Notes under the pieces: model-generated
What the model was told of the DNA's origin: nothing
Seen by the model: only the letters and a program-made list of their open reading frames with translations
Databases searched by the model: none
Assembly: GCA_021778895.1 (NCBI GenBank)
Contig: JAJYBR010000005.1
Span: 1 to 64,000, forward strand
Source: Actinomycetes bacterium
Lineage (GTDB): Bacteria; Actinomycetota; Acidimicrobiia; Acidimicrobiales; RAAP-2
Direction: 5' to 3'
Length of the DNA stretch: 64,000 nt
Part shown: piece by piece, positions 1-10,143 of the stretch
Position numbering within the stretch: position 1 is the stretch's first letter
How the letters are laid out: the number at the start of each line of letters is the position of its first letter
Made by a program: the position numbers and the translations under genes

Positions 1-1
1 C

Positions 2-572
2 GGCCGCGGCGACCCGCCGGGCGCGCTGGCGCCAGGCGCGCACCGTCCACCGCAACGTCGTGATCGCCACCCCCCGGGACCTGCGCGCCCCGACCGCGGC
101 GGCCGCGCGCGCCCGCGGCTACGCGACGACCGTGGTCCCGGTGATGACCGGCGACGTCGAACGCGCCGCCCGCGACTGGGCCACGCGCCTGGAACGCCTG
201 TGCACTCGCGGTACGCCCCAGGCCCTCATCGGGATCGGCGAGCTCACGGTCAGCGTCAGCGGGACCGGCCGCGGGGGCCGGGCCCAGGAATTCGCCTGGA
301 CCCTGGCGCGCGACCTCGCGAACCTCGATCGCCCCGCGGTCGTCGTCGCGCGCGCCACCGACGGCCAGGACCACCTCCCCGGCGTCGCCGGCGCCTGGTC
401 CGACGAGGCGACGTGGGCCCGGGCGCGAGCGGCGGGCCTCGACCCGGGAGCCCTGGGCGCCGGCCACGACACCTACGTCGGCCACCAGGCACTCGGCCAG
501 CTGCTCGCCGGTGCGCCGACCGGGTGGAACCTCTGCGACGTCTATCTCGCGCTCCTGGGCGCCCCCGCCTGA
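2..572 (+). CDS. Glycerate 2-kinase, MOFRL family (C-terminal part; 5' end truncated by window)
   Basis: Frame of ORF 60..572 is open to the window edge; C-terminal motif GRGGRAQEFAW...ATDGQD resembles the MOFRL domain. Confidence 0.75.
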   Translation, partial: AAATRRARWRQARTVHRNVVIATPRDLRAPTAAAARARGYATTVVPVMTGDVERAARDWATRLERLCTRGTPQALIGIGELTVSVSGTGRGGRAQEFAWTLARDLANLDRPAVVVARATDGQDHLPGVAGAWSDEATWARARAAGLDPGALGAGHDTYVGHQALGQLLAGAPTGWNLCDVYLALLGAPA

Positions 573-586
573 CTACGCTGCGCTTC

Positions 587-1624
587 GTGTCCCGCCTCGA
601 CCCCTACGTCGCCGCACCCGCCCGCTACGACGGAGCCGCCTATCGCCGCTGCGGGCGCAGCGGCCTGGCCCTGCCGCAGATCTCGCTCGGCTTGTGGCAC
701 AACTTCGGCGACGGCTCGCCCCTGGAGGTCCAGCGGGCGATCGTGCGGCGCGCCTTCGACCGCGGCGTCACGTGCTTCGACCTGGCCAACAACTACGGCC
801 CGCCTTACGGGGCAGCCGAGGCCAACTTCGGACGGCTGCTGCGCGAGGACCTGGCACCCTACCGCGACGAGCTGGTGATCACCACCAAGGCGGGCTGGGA
901 CATGTGGCCCGGCCCCTACGGCGACCTGGGGTCGCGCAAGTACCTGGTGGCCAGCCTCGACCAGAGCCTGGCCCGCCTCGGGGTCGACTACGTCGACGTC
1001 TTCTACCACCACCACTACGACGACTCGACGCCCCTGGAAGAGACGCTCGGCGCCCTCGACCACGTCGTGCGCCAGGGCAAGGCCCTCTACGTGGGGATCT
1101 CCTCGTACTCCCCCGCGCGCACGCGCGAGGCGGTGGCCATCCTGCGCGACCTCGGCACCCCGCTTCTCGTGCACCAGCCGTCCTACTCGCTGCTCAACCG
1201 CTGGATCGAGGACGAGTTGCTCGACACGCTCGACGAGCTCGGCGTGGGCTGTGCCATCTTCTCGCCGCTCGCCCAGGGCCTGCTCACCGACAAGTATCTG
1301 GCCGGGGTGCCGGCCGACTCGCGGGCCGCCGCTGGGGACTCGTTCCCCGCGAGCGGCCTCTCGGAGGAGAACCTGGGGCGCGTGCGCGCCCTCGGCGACC
1401 TGGCCCGCGCGCGGGGCCAGAGCCTGGCCCAGATGGCGATCGCCTGGACGCTGCGCGACCCGCGCGTCACCTCGGCCATCATCGGGGCACGCACCGTCGC
1501 CCAGCTCGACGAGAGCCTCGACGCCGCGGGAGGCCCGCCCTTCGACCAAGACGAGCTCGCGGCGATCGACGCGGTCGCTGGTGAGGGCGGCATCGACCTG
1601 TGGCGTGACGTCGCGACGCGCTGA
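587..1624 (+). CDS. Aldo/keto reductase (YghZ / L-glyceraldehyde-3-phosphate reductase-like)
   Basis: GTG start inside ORF 200..1624; YRRCGRSGLALPQISLGLWHNFG, DLANNYGPPYGAAE, TTKAGWDMWPGPYG, YVDVFYHHHYD are AKR motifs. Confidence 0.9.
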   Translation: MSRLDPYVAAPARYDGAAYRRCGRSGLALPQISLGLWHNFGDGSPLEVQRAIVRRAFDRGVTCFDLANNYGPPYGAAEANFGRLLREDLAPYRDELVITTKAGWDMWPGPYGDLGSRKYLVASLDQSLARLGVDYVDVFYHHHYDDSTPLEETLGALDHVVRQGKALYVGISSYSPARTREAVAILRDLGTPLLVHQPSYSLLNRWIEDELLDTLDELGVGCAIFSPLAQGLLTDKYLAGVPADSRAAAGDSFPASGLSEENLGRVRALGDLARARGQSLAQMAIAWTLRDPRVTSAIIGARTVAQLDESLDAAGGPPFDQDELAAIDAVAGEGGIDLWRDVATR

Positions 1625-2848
1625 TCAGGCGACGCGCACCACGACGCCGACGGCAGTGACGAGCCCGACGATCGCCACCAGGGCGGTCAGGGCGTAGGTC
1701 ACGGCGCGGCGGGTTCCGCCCATCCGGTGCGCGGGCTCCAGGCGGCGCTCCAGGAGCACCAGGAACCCGAGGACGACGGGCAGCAGCACGGCGTTCATGA
1801 CCTCGACGTCGACCGAGAGGGCGACGAGGTTCACTGACGCCATGACGGCCAGGGCGCTGGCCACGATGCCGCCCACGGCGATCGCGTAGAAGCCCACGGC
1901 CGCGCGCGGCTCGTCGTTGAGGCTGTGACGCCAGCCCAGCACCTCGGAGATGCCCCAGGCGCCCGCGACCGAGACGACCAGGGCCGCGGTGACCGACGCG
2001 CCGACCATGCCCAGGCCGAAGAGGAGGATCGCGCCGCGATGTCCCAGGAAGGGTGTCAGGGCGGCCGCGATCTCTCCGATGGACCCCAGGCTGTGACCCG
2101 CGTCGCTCGATCCGATCGTCGCGCCCAAGGCCACCACGATCGCCACCATCACGACCTGGGTGGCCACGGCCCCGAGCGCGGTGTTGCGTCGCGCGCGGCG
2201 CACGCCGGCGGCGCCGACGCCGTATCCCTTGTCGATGACGGCCTCTTGCTGGTAGTAGATCATCCACGGCATCACGACGGCCCCGACGTTGGCCGCGAGC
2301 AGGGTGCCGTAGCCGTTGGCGAGCGACCAGTGCCCCCCGAGGCTCGCGAGCAGATCCGAGCCACGGGGGTGCACCGTGAGCGCGGCGATCACGAAGAGAA
2401 GTTCCAACGCACCGACCACGATGCCGATCGCCTCGACGCGCCGGTACCGGCCGAACAGCAAGACGGCGATCAGCCCGAGGGCCGCGGCGCCGACCGTCGG
2501 TGCCGTCGGCCATCCGACGAGCGAGCCCACGCCCGCGACCCCCGCCAGCTCGGTCACCATGGCGCCCGTGCAGGCGGCGAGCAGCGTCAGGGCGGCCACG
2601 GTCGCCCAGGCGCGTCCGTACTCGCGCCGGATCAGTGCACCGTGGCCCAGCTGGGTCGCCAGCCCGATGCGGACGGTCATCTCCTGGACGACGTACAGGA
2701 TCGGGATGAGGGCCAGTTCGGGCAGCACCATCGCGAGGCGGAACCGGGCGCCCGACTGGGCAGCGGTGACCACGCTGCCCGCGTCGGTGTCGGCCAGCAT
2801 GACCAGCAAGCCCGGGCCGACCACGGTCGTCGCGATCCAGGGCAGCAC
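1625..2848 (-). CDS. Nramp-family divalent metal transporter
   Basis: Multi-TM protein; GPGLLVMLADTDAGSVVTAAQSGA is an Nramp TM1-like motif. Confidence 0.8.
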   Translation of the reverse strand: MLPWIATTVVGPGLLVMLADTDAGSVVTAAQSGARFRLAMVLPELALIPILYVVQEMTVRIGLATQLGHGALIRREYGRAWATVAALTLLAACTGAMVTELAGVAGVGSLVGWPTAPTVGAAALGLIAVLLFGRYRRVEAIGIVVGALELLFVIAALTVHPRGSDLLASLGGHWSLANGYGTLLAANVGAVVMPWMIYYQQEAVIDKGYGVGAAGVRRARRNTALGAVATQVVMVAIVVALGATIGSSDAGHSLGSIGEIAAALTPFLGHRGAILLFGLGMVGASVTAALVVSVAGAWGISEVLGWRHSLNDEPRAAVGFYAIAVGGIVASALAVMASVNLVALSVDVEVMNAVLLPVVLGFLVLLERRLEPAHRMGGTRRAVTYALTALVAIVGLVTAVGVVVRVA

Positions 2849-2903
2849 GCGTCGCCAGCCAGGGACGACTGACGGGCGGACGCGCCCCGTCAGCGCTCCG
2901 CGA

Positions 2904-4442
2904 TCACCCCCCGAGGGTGCCTCGGTCCGATCCAGGATCCCATTGTGCCAGGTGCCCGACGAGGCGGCGCACGGTGGAAGGTCCGTCCGCCGGCACTCGC
3001 GACGAGGGGTCGCGGCCGGACCACGCCAGGCCGATCGCCCAGGGCACGAGGATCAGCTGCACCAGCCACACGGGCCAGAACATCACCCGCGTGTGCCACA
3101 GGTGCGGGCTGGCCACGAAGGCCAGGCCGTAGATGATCAGCGCCGTCAGCCACGCCGCGCGGTCGCGGCGCTGCCGCAGCGCCCGCAAAGCCCCGAAGGC
3201 CACGACGGCGGCCGCGACCATCTGACCGAGGTAGAGGGGCCATGACTCGAGGAGGAACGACGGCCGGTCGCTGCCAATCCACAGCCAGTCGTACAGCGCG
3301 AGCTGCACCAGGGACCAGGCGATCGTCCCGGCACGGATGCGCCCGCGGCGCCGGTCGAGGATGATGAGACCCAGCACCACGGGGATGTAGTAGTAGCCCC
3401 ACAGGTTGGCCTCGAAGACCAGGCGCAGGCTGAACCCGATGGTGACCAAGGCGACCATCGTCGCGGGCTCGATCGGGCCCGGATGCCGGCGGCGAAACCA
3501 CCACACCAGGGCCACGGCCGCGACGAGTGCCGCCCCCCGGCTCACGGCGTACTTCAGGAGCGTGGGCAGCCCCATCTCCCACACCACCGTTCCCCCCAGG
3601 GAGTTGTTGAAGCCCGAGCCGGCGAGGATCGCCGCCCACGAGTGGGGTCCCCCCGCCACCAGCAGGGGCAGGTACACCACGCCTACGGCGGCAGCGGCGG
3701 CGGCCACCAGGCGTCGGCGACCCCCGACCTCGATGGCCAGGACGACGACGATCGCGGCCAGGAGGGCCACCTGGTTGGACGCGACGGCCAGACCCAGGGC
3801 GACGCCCGCCGCCGTCCAGCGCTGCCGGATGGCCGCGGCCACGCCGAGCCAGGCCAGCGCGGCGGCGAGGACGTCTTGGGGGTGGGCGTACTGGCTGAAG
3901 GCGCTCAGGATCGGGAGGGACGTGAGGACCAGCAGAGCCGAGCCCATCTCGACGCGACGCGCGCGCGGCGCGGCCGCGACCGGGTGGGCGACGACCGCCA
4001 GGACCAGGGGCACCAGCGTGACCAGGCCCAGGCGCGCCGTCGTGACGGCGGCGTGCGTCGCCTGCGACCACCGGTAGATGGCGACGAGCGCCCCGGTGCA
4101 GTGCGGCCCCATCGCCGCCGCCGAGGGGAAGGTGACCGAGGACCCCACCCGGGCGATTCCCGCCAGCAAACCGCCGAGGAGGGGGTAGAGCGGCGCGATG
4201 TAGGTCATCGGCACGGCAAAAGCCGGTCCGACCTTGGGCGGGTAGGCGCACGACAGGTGACCGTGCGCGATGGCCCAGACACTGCTGGTGAAGAAGGCCG
4301 CGTCCCCGGTGGCGGGCATGGTCAGGACCAGGGCGATGGCACCCATCAGCACCACGACGAGTGACCACAGCGCCGTGCGCTCGAGGGACGGATGTCCCCG
4401 CCACGCGCGAGGTCCACGTCGCTCCACCCGGGGCCCGTCCAC
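2904..4442 (-). CDS. Polytopic membrane protein, GT-C / DUF2029-like glycosyltransferase candidate; paralogue of 19851..21392
   Basis: About 10 hydrophobic segments; shares WAIAHGHLxCAYPP, FPSxAAxGPHC, GGTVVWE, LRLVFExNLWGYYY with the second copy. Confidence 0.55.
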   Translation of the reverse strand: MDGPRVERRGPRAWRGHPSLERTALWSLVVVLMGAIALVLTMPATGDAAFFTSSVWAIAHGHLSCAYPPKVGPAFAVPMTYIAPLYPLLGGLLAGIARVGSSVTFPSAAAMGPHCTGALVAIYRWSQATHAAVTTARLGLVTLVPLVLAVVAHPVAAAPRARRVEMGSALLVLTSLPILSAFSQYAHPQDVLAAALAWLGVAAAIRQRWTAAGVALGLAVASNQVALLAAIVVVLAIEVGGRRRLVAAAAAAVGVVYLPLLVAGGPHSWAAILAGSGFNNSLGGTVVWEMGLPTLLKYAVSRGAALVAAVALVWWFRRRHPGPIEPATMVALVTIGFSLRLVFEANLWGYYYIPVVLGLIILDRRRGRIRAGTIAWSLVQLALYDWLWIGSDRPSFLLESWPLYLGQMVAAAVVAFGALRALRQRRDRAAWLTALIIYGLAFVASPHLWHTRVMFWPVWLVQLILVPWAIGLAWSGRDPSSRVPADGPSTVRRLVGHLAQWDPGSDRGTLGG

Positions 4443-4547
4443 GGCTCACATCCTGCACCGGCCGCCGCCGGACCGCGGTGATGGCATCACGCGCCCGTGT
4501 GCTGTGCGGACTACCGTGACACCCAGACACTGGGAAAGCGAGGTCCT

Positions 4548-6563
4548 ATGGCGACACTGCACCCGAAGGCTCGAACCGTCGCGCTCCTGGGGCGCAGCGG
4601 GGTCGGCAAGACGACCCTGCTCGACGCCCTCGCCGTCGCGGGCGGGACGTTGGAGCGGCCGGGCAGGGTCGAGGATGGGACGACCCTGGGGGCGACCGAC
4701 CCGGAGGAGCGCCGCCACCAGACGTCGCTCGGCCTGTCGATGGCCCCGGTGTGGATCGGCGACGACAAGCTCACGATCCTGGACACCCCGGGCCAGCCCG
4801 ACTTCCTCCTCGAGGTCGACCACGCCCTTGAGGTCGCCGACGTCGCCGTGCTGGTCGTGAGCGCCGCCGAGCCCGTCACCTCCGAGACGATGGTCCTGTG
4901 GCGCCGGGCCCGCGAGGCCGGCGTCCCCGTCGTCGTCTTCCTCAACGCCCTCGACGCCGAGCGCGCCGACTTCGACCACGCGCTCAGCGCGCTGGAGAGC
5001 ATGGTCGGCCCGGAGCTGGCCCCCCTCGAGCTGCCCTTGGGTGTTCGCGACGACTTCGTCGGCGTGGTCGACTTGCTGACCAACGAGGCCCTGCGCTACG
5101 GCGCGGGGCCCGCGCACCACGAGAAGGTGCCCGAGGACCTCGCCGAGCGGGAGCGCCGGGTGCGCGCGAGCCTGCTCGAGGCGATCGTGGTGGGCGACGA
5201 CAGCATGACCGAGCGCTACCTCGAGGGCGACGAGCCCGACCTCGACCAGCTCGAGTCGACGCTCGGCCACCTCATGGCCGCGGGGCGCATCGTCCCGGTG
5301 ATCCTCGGCTCGGCGACCCGCGCCATCGGCGTGGACCGGCTGATGACACTGCTCGACGAGATCGCCGAGAGTCGCCCCATCCCGGCGCTGGAGGCCGGTG
5401 AGCCCGTCGAGCTGGACCGCAGCCCCACGGGTGACCTGGTCCTGCGCGCCTTCAAGGTCATCGTCGACCCCTACGTGGGACGCATCGTCGTGTTCGAGGT
5501 GGTGTCGGGGACCCTCGAGGGCGACATCACCTTGACCAACACCCGCACCCAGGCCGAGGAGCGCCTGCACGGGATGGGCCACCTGGTGGGCACCAAGCTG
5601 GTGCCGATCGAGCGCGCCGTGACCGGCGACGTCGTCGCCATCGGCAAGGTCGCCCACGTGCAGGTCGGCGACTTCCTGGCCCGACGCGGCCGGAGCCTCC
5701 ACCCGGTCCCGGGGCCGGTCGCCGTCCCGGCGATGACCCTGGCGGTCTCGGGACCCGACGACGACAAGCTGGCCACGGCCCTCCAGCGACTGGCCGAGGA
5801 GGACGTGGCCCTCCACGTGCATCTCGACCCGATCGCCCGCCAGCTGGTGGCGACCTTCGCGGGCGAGATGCACCTGCAGGTCACCGTCGAGCGCGCCAAG
5901 CGCCGCTTCGGCGTGGAGATCACCACCGCCCCGCCACCGGTTCCTCTCTACGAGACCATCACCAAGTCCGCGACCGTCGAGGGCCGCCTGAAGAAGCAGA
6001 CCGGCGGGCACGGCCAGTTCGCGGTCGTCAACGTGCGCTTCGACCCCCTCGAGCCCACGTTGCCCTTCGAGTTCGTCGACGAGGTCGTCGGCGGCTCGGT
6101 GCCGCGCCAGTACATCGGCGCAGTGCGCTCGGGCATCGAGAAGGCCATGGCCCACGGCGGGCCCAACGGCTTCCCCGTGGTGGGCCTGCGCGCGACGCTC
6201 TTCGACGGCAAGGCCCACAGCGTGGACTCCTCCGAGGCGGCCTTCGAGACGGCCGGCTCGCTGGCCGTGCGCGGTGCGCTCGAGCAGGTCGGCACCGTCG
6301 TGCTCGAGCGCATCATGGCCGTCGTGGCCACGGTGCCCGCCGACGGGCTCGGCGACGTGCTCACGGACCTGTCGGGCCGGCGCGGTCGCGTGATCGGCAC
6401 GACGCAGTCCGACGACGGCGACGCGGTCATCGAGGCCCACGTGCCCGAGGCCGAACTCCAGCGCTACGGACTGGACCTGCGCCGACTGACGGGCGGGCGC
6501 GGCCGGGCCACGGTCGAACCGCACCACCTGACCGAGGCCCCGCGCTCCCTGAGCGCGAAGTAG
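4548..6563 (+). CDS. Elongation factor G-like GTPase (EF-G2 type)
   Basis: ATG at 4548 inside ORF 4497..6563; P-loop GRSGVGKTTL, DTPGQPDFLLEV, EF-G domains III-V (KKQTGGHGQFAVV, GRRGRVIGT). Confidence 0.88.
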   Translation: MATLHPKARTVALLGRSGVGKTTLLDALAVAGGTLERPGRVEDGTTLGATDPEERRHQTSLGLSMAPVWIGDDKLTILDTPGQPDFLLEVDHALEVADVAVLVVSAAEPVTSETMVLWRRAREAGVPVVVFLNALDAERADFDHALSALESMVGPELAPLELPLGVRDDFVGVVDLLTNEALRYGAGPAHHEKVPEDLAERERRVRASLLEAIVVGDDSMTERYLEGDEPDLDQLESTLGHLMAAGRIVPVILGSATRAIGVDRLMTLLDEIAESRPIPALEAGEPVELDRSPTGDLVLRAFKVIVDPYVGRIVVFEVVSGTLEGDITLTNTRTQAEERLHGMGHLVGTKLVPIERAVTGDVVAIGKVAHVQVGDFLARRGRSLHPVPGPVAVPAMTLAVSGPDDDKLATALQRLAEEDVALHVHLDPIARQLVATFAGEMHLQVTVERAKRRFGVEITTAPPPVPLYETITKSATVEGRLKKQTGGHGQFAVVNVRFDPLEPTLPFEFVDEVVGGSVPRQYIGAVRSGIEKAMAHGGPNGFPVVGLRATLFDGKAHSVDSSEAAFETAGSLAVRGALEQVGTVVLERIMAVVATVPADGLGDVLTDLSGRRGRVIGTTQSDDGDAVIEAHVPEAELQRYGLDLRRLTGGRGRATVEPHHLTEAPRSLSAK

Positions 6564-6569
6564 CCGCGG

Positions 6570-6998
6570 CTACGACGCCGCCGTGACCTCGAGGTCGCTC
6601 GCGCAGTAGCGACACTTGGTCGCCGCGACCGGCAGGTCGGCCGACAGGCACTGGGGACACGTCTTGACGGGCGGTGCCGGTGCGGGCGGGGTGAACACGC
6701 TGACGCCGGCGCGCTGCATATAGCGCCGGTAGGGCACGACCAGCGCGAAGTAGACGACCATCATGAAGATGATGAAGTAGACGATCGCTGAGATGAAGAC
6801 ACCGACCTGGACGACCTGACCGTGCACCGTCCAGCCGAGCCCCGTGGTCGAGTTGCCGGGCTCGGCGGCGTTCACCAGCGGCGTGATGATCGAGTCCGTG
6901 AAGGCCTTGATCAGCGTCGAGAACGCCAGGGCGACGACCAGGCCGACGGCAATCACGATCAGCTGGCCCTGCATCAAGAAGTTCTTGAATCCCTTCAC
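6570..6998 (-). CDS. mscL: Large-conductance mechanosensitive channel MscL with C-terminal zinc ribbon
   Basis: GTG start VKGFKNFLMQGQLIVIAVGLVVALAFSTLIKAFTDSIITPL; C-terminal CPQC...CRYC. Confidence 0.85.
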   Translation of the reverse strand: MKGFKNFLMQGQLIVIAVGLVVALAFSTLIKAFTDSIITPLVNAAEPGNSTTGLGWTVHGQVVQVGVFISAIVYFIIFMMVVYFALVVPYRRYMQRAGVSVFTPPAPAPPVKTCPQCLSADLPVAATKCRYCASDLEVTAAS

Positions 6999-7102
6999 AG
7001 TTCCTCCCTCGCTGGGCCACGATCCTGGGCCCTGGGCGAAGCGTATCCACATCGCCACCCGCGTGCCCCGACGCGGGCTACGCCCCGTGTCAGACTGGAG
7101 GG

Positions 7103-8236
7103 GTGCCGGTCGCCTCGACGCCTCGACTGCGCCGGGTGCTGACCACCAGCGCCGCGGTCGCGCTGAGCGCCCTCGTGCTCGCGGCCTGCGGCTCGACGGG
7201 CCACTCGGCGACGAGCGCGGTTCCACCGTCGTCGACGACGACGACCGCGCCACCGCCCCCGGCGCTGTGCCCGCTGACCCATACGCCCGCACCGGGCGGG
7301 GTCGTCCCCCAGCGTCCGGCGATCGCCATGAAGGTCGACAACTACTCCCTGGGCCCGCCGCCCGCCGAGGCCCGCCCCCAGAGCGGGCTGGGCGCGGCCG
7401 ACATCATCTACGAGGAGCAGGTCGAAGGGTCGATCACCCGCTACGCGGCCGTCTTCCAGTGCCGTAACGCGCCCACGCTCGTCGGACCAATCCGTTCGGC
7501 GCGCTGGACCGACGTCCAGATGCTGAGCGAGCTCGGGCACCCGCTCTTCGTGCACGTGGGGGGCATCTTGCCAGTGCTCGCAGTCGTCAACGCGTCCTCG
7601 CTCGTCAACGTGGACCTCGGGACCCACCCGAGCCTCGAGGTCAATCCGCCGGGACGCTACGCCCCCTACGACACCTATACGACGACCCAGGCCGTCTGGT
7701 CCGCGATCAGCGCACCCGCCAAGGCGCCCGCGCCGATCTTCACCTTCTCGCGGGTCGCTCCGCGCGGGGAGGCCGTCAGTCAGGTGCACCTGGACTGGTC
7801 GACCACCTCGAACATCTACTGGCGCTGGAACGCGGCGACGGGCACCTGGCTGCGCTTCTACAACGACGGCACGGCCACGTCGCCCGACATCGTGCCCGAC
7901 CTGCTGGCCAACGGCGTCCAGAACCAGGCCCAGAACGTGATCATCCAGGATGTCTCGATCACCTACGGGCCGTGGGTCGAGAACAGCCAGGGCGGTCTCG
8001 AGGCCGAGTCGCACATCCTCGACAGCAGCGGACACGTCACCATCTTGCGCAACGGTCGCCTCATCTCCGGCACGTGGACCAACGGGCCCGCCGGGACGCC
8101 GACGATCTTCCTCAACGCCGCGGGCCGGCGGATCCCCCTGGCGCCCGGGCGCACGTGGATCGAGATCTACCCGGCCGGCGCGCCGATGGTGGTCTCACCG
8201 GCCACGGCCGGCGCCGCAGCGACGCCGGCGGGCTAG
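7103..8236 (+). CDS. DUF3048-domain lipoprotein
   Basis: Lipobox-like signal ALSALVLAACGS; IAMKVDNYSLGPPPAEARPQSGLGAADIIYEEQVEGSITRYAAVFQ typical of DUF3048/YerB. Confidence 0.85.
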   Translation: MPVASTPRLRRVLTTSAAVALSALVLAACGSTGHSATSAVPPSSTTTTAPPPPALCPLTHTPAPGGVVPQRPAIAMKVDNYSLGPPPAEARPQSGLGAADIIYEEQVEGSITRYAAVFQCRNAPTLVGPIRSARWTDVQMLSELGHPLFVHVGGILPVLAVVNASSLVNVDLGTHPSLEVNPPGRYAPYDTYTTTQAVWSAISAPAKAPAPIFTFSRVAPRGEAVSQVHLDWSTTSNIYWRWNAATGTWLRFYNDGTATSPDIVPDLLANGVQNQAQNVIIQDVSITYGPWVENSQGGLEAESHILDSSGHVTILRNGRLISGTWTNGPAGTPTIFLNAAGRRIPLAPGRTWIEIYPAGAPMVVSPATAGAAATPAG

Positions 8237-10107
8237 CGCTCGGGCTCGGCCGCGGGCTCGGCCTCGCCCTCGTCGATGATGTCGAAGGCCCGCAGGGCCT
8301 GGATGCGATCGTGGCGCCGACTGCGCAGGCGGCGCGCGGAGAGCTCGCGCAGGTCGACGAAGGCCGCCAGCACCGCGCGGTGCACGTTCTCGGCCGTGAC
8401 GAAGGGGTTCGGGTCCTCGGGCACGACCTCGTCGATCAGCCCGAACTCGAGCTGATCCGCCGCAGTCGAGCGCATGGTGGCCAACGTCATCTTGACCTGG
8501 TCGCGCGTCGGGCTCGGGGTCTTGTAGAGGATCGAGGCGGCTGAGCGGGGCTCGGCCACGTAGGCCATGGCGCGCTCGAGCATCATGACGTGGTCGGCCA
8601 TTGGCGTCGTCGCCAGTCCGCCGCCGCTGCCCAGGGCGCCAGCCACCAGCGAGATCACGGGATTCGGGTAGTCGATGCCGCGCAGGATCGACCGCGCGAT
8701 GAGGCGGGACTGACCGCGCCGCTCGCTCTCCAGGGTCGGCTTGGCGCCCAGCGTGTCGGTCACGAAGAGCGCGGGCAGGCCGAGGCGCGCGCCCACCTCG
8801 AGGGACCGGTGCAGGTGGGCGAAGTCCTCGGGCCCGGGGTTGGCCGGGCGCTTGATCACCGCGTCGCCCACGCGCTGGTACGAGGGCTGGGTGCCCACGA
8901 CCAGGAACGGCTGGGGGCCGAGGCGCGCGAAGGCCGTCACGATGGCCGGATAGTGGCGCACGCCCGGTTCCTGGACGTGGTTGTAGAGCGCGACCGACTC
9001 GGTGAAGGCGTAGCGCACCAGGAACTCGAGGTCGACGCGGTTGGCGTCGACGATCAGGTCCTGGTACTGCTCGAGCAGCGCGTCGGCCCGCTCAGTGGGG
9101 ACCGGCGGGCGCCGCGCGGCCGGCACCAGGTCGGGCGCGCCGGTCACGTCGTCGAAGCGCGGGCCGTGGATGCCCGCCGTGCCGAAGGAGAAGACCCGGC
9201 GCTGGTCGACCGCCGTGACGTTGTGGATCAGCGTCTCGGTCTCCTTGGTGAGCTCGGGGCGCTTGTCGGCGGGCGCCGAGACGGCGTAGAGGCGCGCGAG
9301 GTAGTCGACCAGCTCGGCGACGTCGGAGAGGACCGCGTCGATGTTGCGGTCCATGAGGTTGGCCTCGGCGCTCTGGGACGCGGAGGGCACGGCAGTCCCC
9401 TCGAAGGCCTCGATCACGTTGGGACCCGCGAATCCGAAGTTCGTCCCCGAGGTCGCCACGATGATGTCGGCGTTGGGAACCGCGCTCGCCGAGACGCCGC
9501 CCCAGACGTTGCCCAGTAGGACCGCCACGTGGGGCAGGGCCACGCGCTCCTTGTAGAGGCGGATGGCCTCGACCATGCGCGTCATCTGGGTCAGGCCGGC
9601 GAAGTTCTCGTGCTGGCGCACGCCGCTGCTCGCGTAGACGGCGACCAGCGGCAGGTGCCGCGAGGTCGCTAGGTCGGCCGCCTGCTGGAACACCTCGCCC
9701 GAGATCACGCCGAGCGAGCCGGCGAAGAAGTCCCAGTTCATGGCGTACAGGACGACCGGTCGGCCCTCGAGCGTGGCCGTGCCGTAGGTCGAGGACTCGG
9801 ACTTGCCGTGGCGCGCCTCGCGGCGCAGCTTGTCGAAGTAGGACTCGTCCTTCTCGCCGGCGTGGCCCCGCCGCACCAAGCCCACCAGGTCCTTCGTTAT
9901 GCGCCAGCGGCTGTGGCTCGGCTTGAAGTGCACGAGCTCCTGGAGCAGCTGGAGCTGGGCGGGGATGTGCACGGTGCGCCGGTTGCGCAGGTGGGGCTCG
10001 ACGGCCACCTCGTGGACGGGCAGGCCGACCGGGTAGCCCTCGCCGAAGAGTGTCGCGTCGAGGTCCTCGATGGGTCGCTCGTCCCCGGTCCCCGCGCTGT
10101 CTGGCAT
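8233..10107 (-). CDS. Acyl-CoA carboxylase carboxyltransferase, fused beta/alpha-like
   Basis: PVVLYAMNWDFFAGSLGVISGEVFQQAADLA, SSGVRQHENFAGLTQM, GSGGGLATTPMADHVMMLERAMAYVAEPRSAA resemble AccD and AccA halves in one chain. Confidence 0.75.
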   Translation of the reverse strand: MPDSAGTGDERPIEDLDATLFGEGYPVGLPVHEVAVEPHLRNRRTVHIPAQLQLLQELVHFKPSHSRWRITKDLVGLVRRGHAGEKDESYFDKLRREARHGKSESSTYGTATLEGRPVVLYAMNWDFFAGSLGVISGEVFQQAADLATSRHLPLVAVYASSGVRQHENFAGLTQMTRMVEAIRLYKERVALPHVAVLLGNVWGGVSASAVPNADIIVATSGTNFGFAGPNVIEAFEGTAVPSASQSAEANLMDRNIDAVLSDVAELVDYLARLYAVSAPADKRPELTKETETLIHNVTAVDQRRVFSFGTAGIHGPRFDDVTGAPDLVPAARRPPVPTERADALLEQYQDLIVDANRVDLEFLVRYAFTESVALYNHVQEPGVRHYPAIVTAFARLGPQPFLVVGTQPSYQRVGDAVIKRPANPGPEDFAHLHRSLEVGARLGLPALFVTDTLGAKPTLESERRGQSRLIARSILRGIDYPNPVISLVAGALGSGGGLATTPMADHVMMLERAMAYVAEPRSAASILYKTPSPTRDQVKMTLATMRSTAADQLEFGLIDEVVPEDPNPFVTAENVHRAVLAAFVDLRELSARRLRSRRHDRIQALRAFDIIDEGEAEPAAEPER

Positions 10108-10143
10108 GGGCGCCCAGTCTAGGCGGCAGGTCGCAACGGGCGA

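Noticed and set aside
4446-6527. 693-aa minus-strand ORF
   Set aside because: Antisense shadow of the EF-G-like gene.
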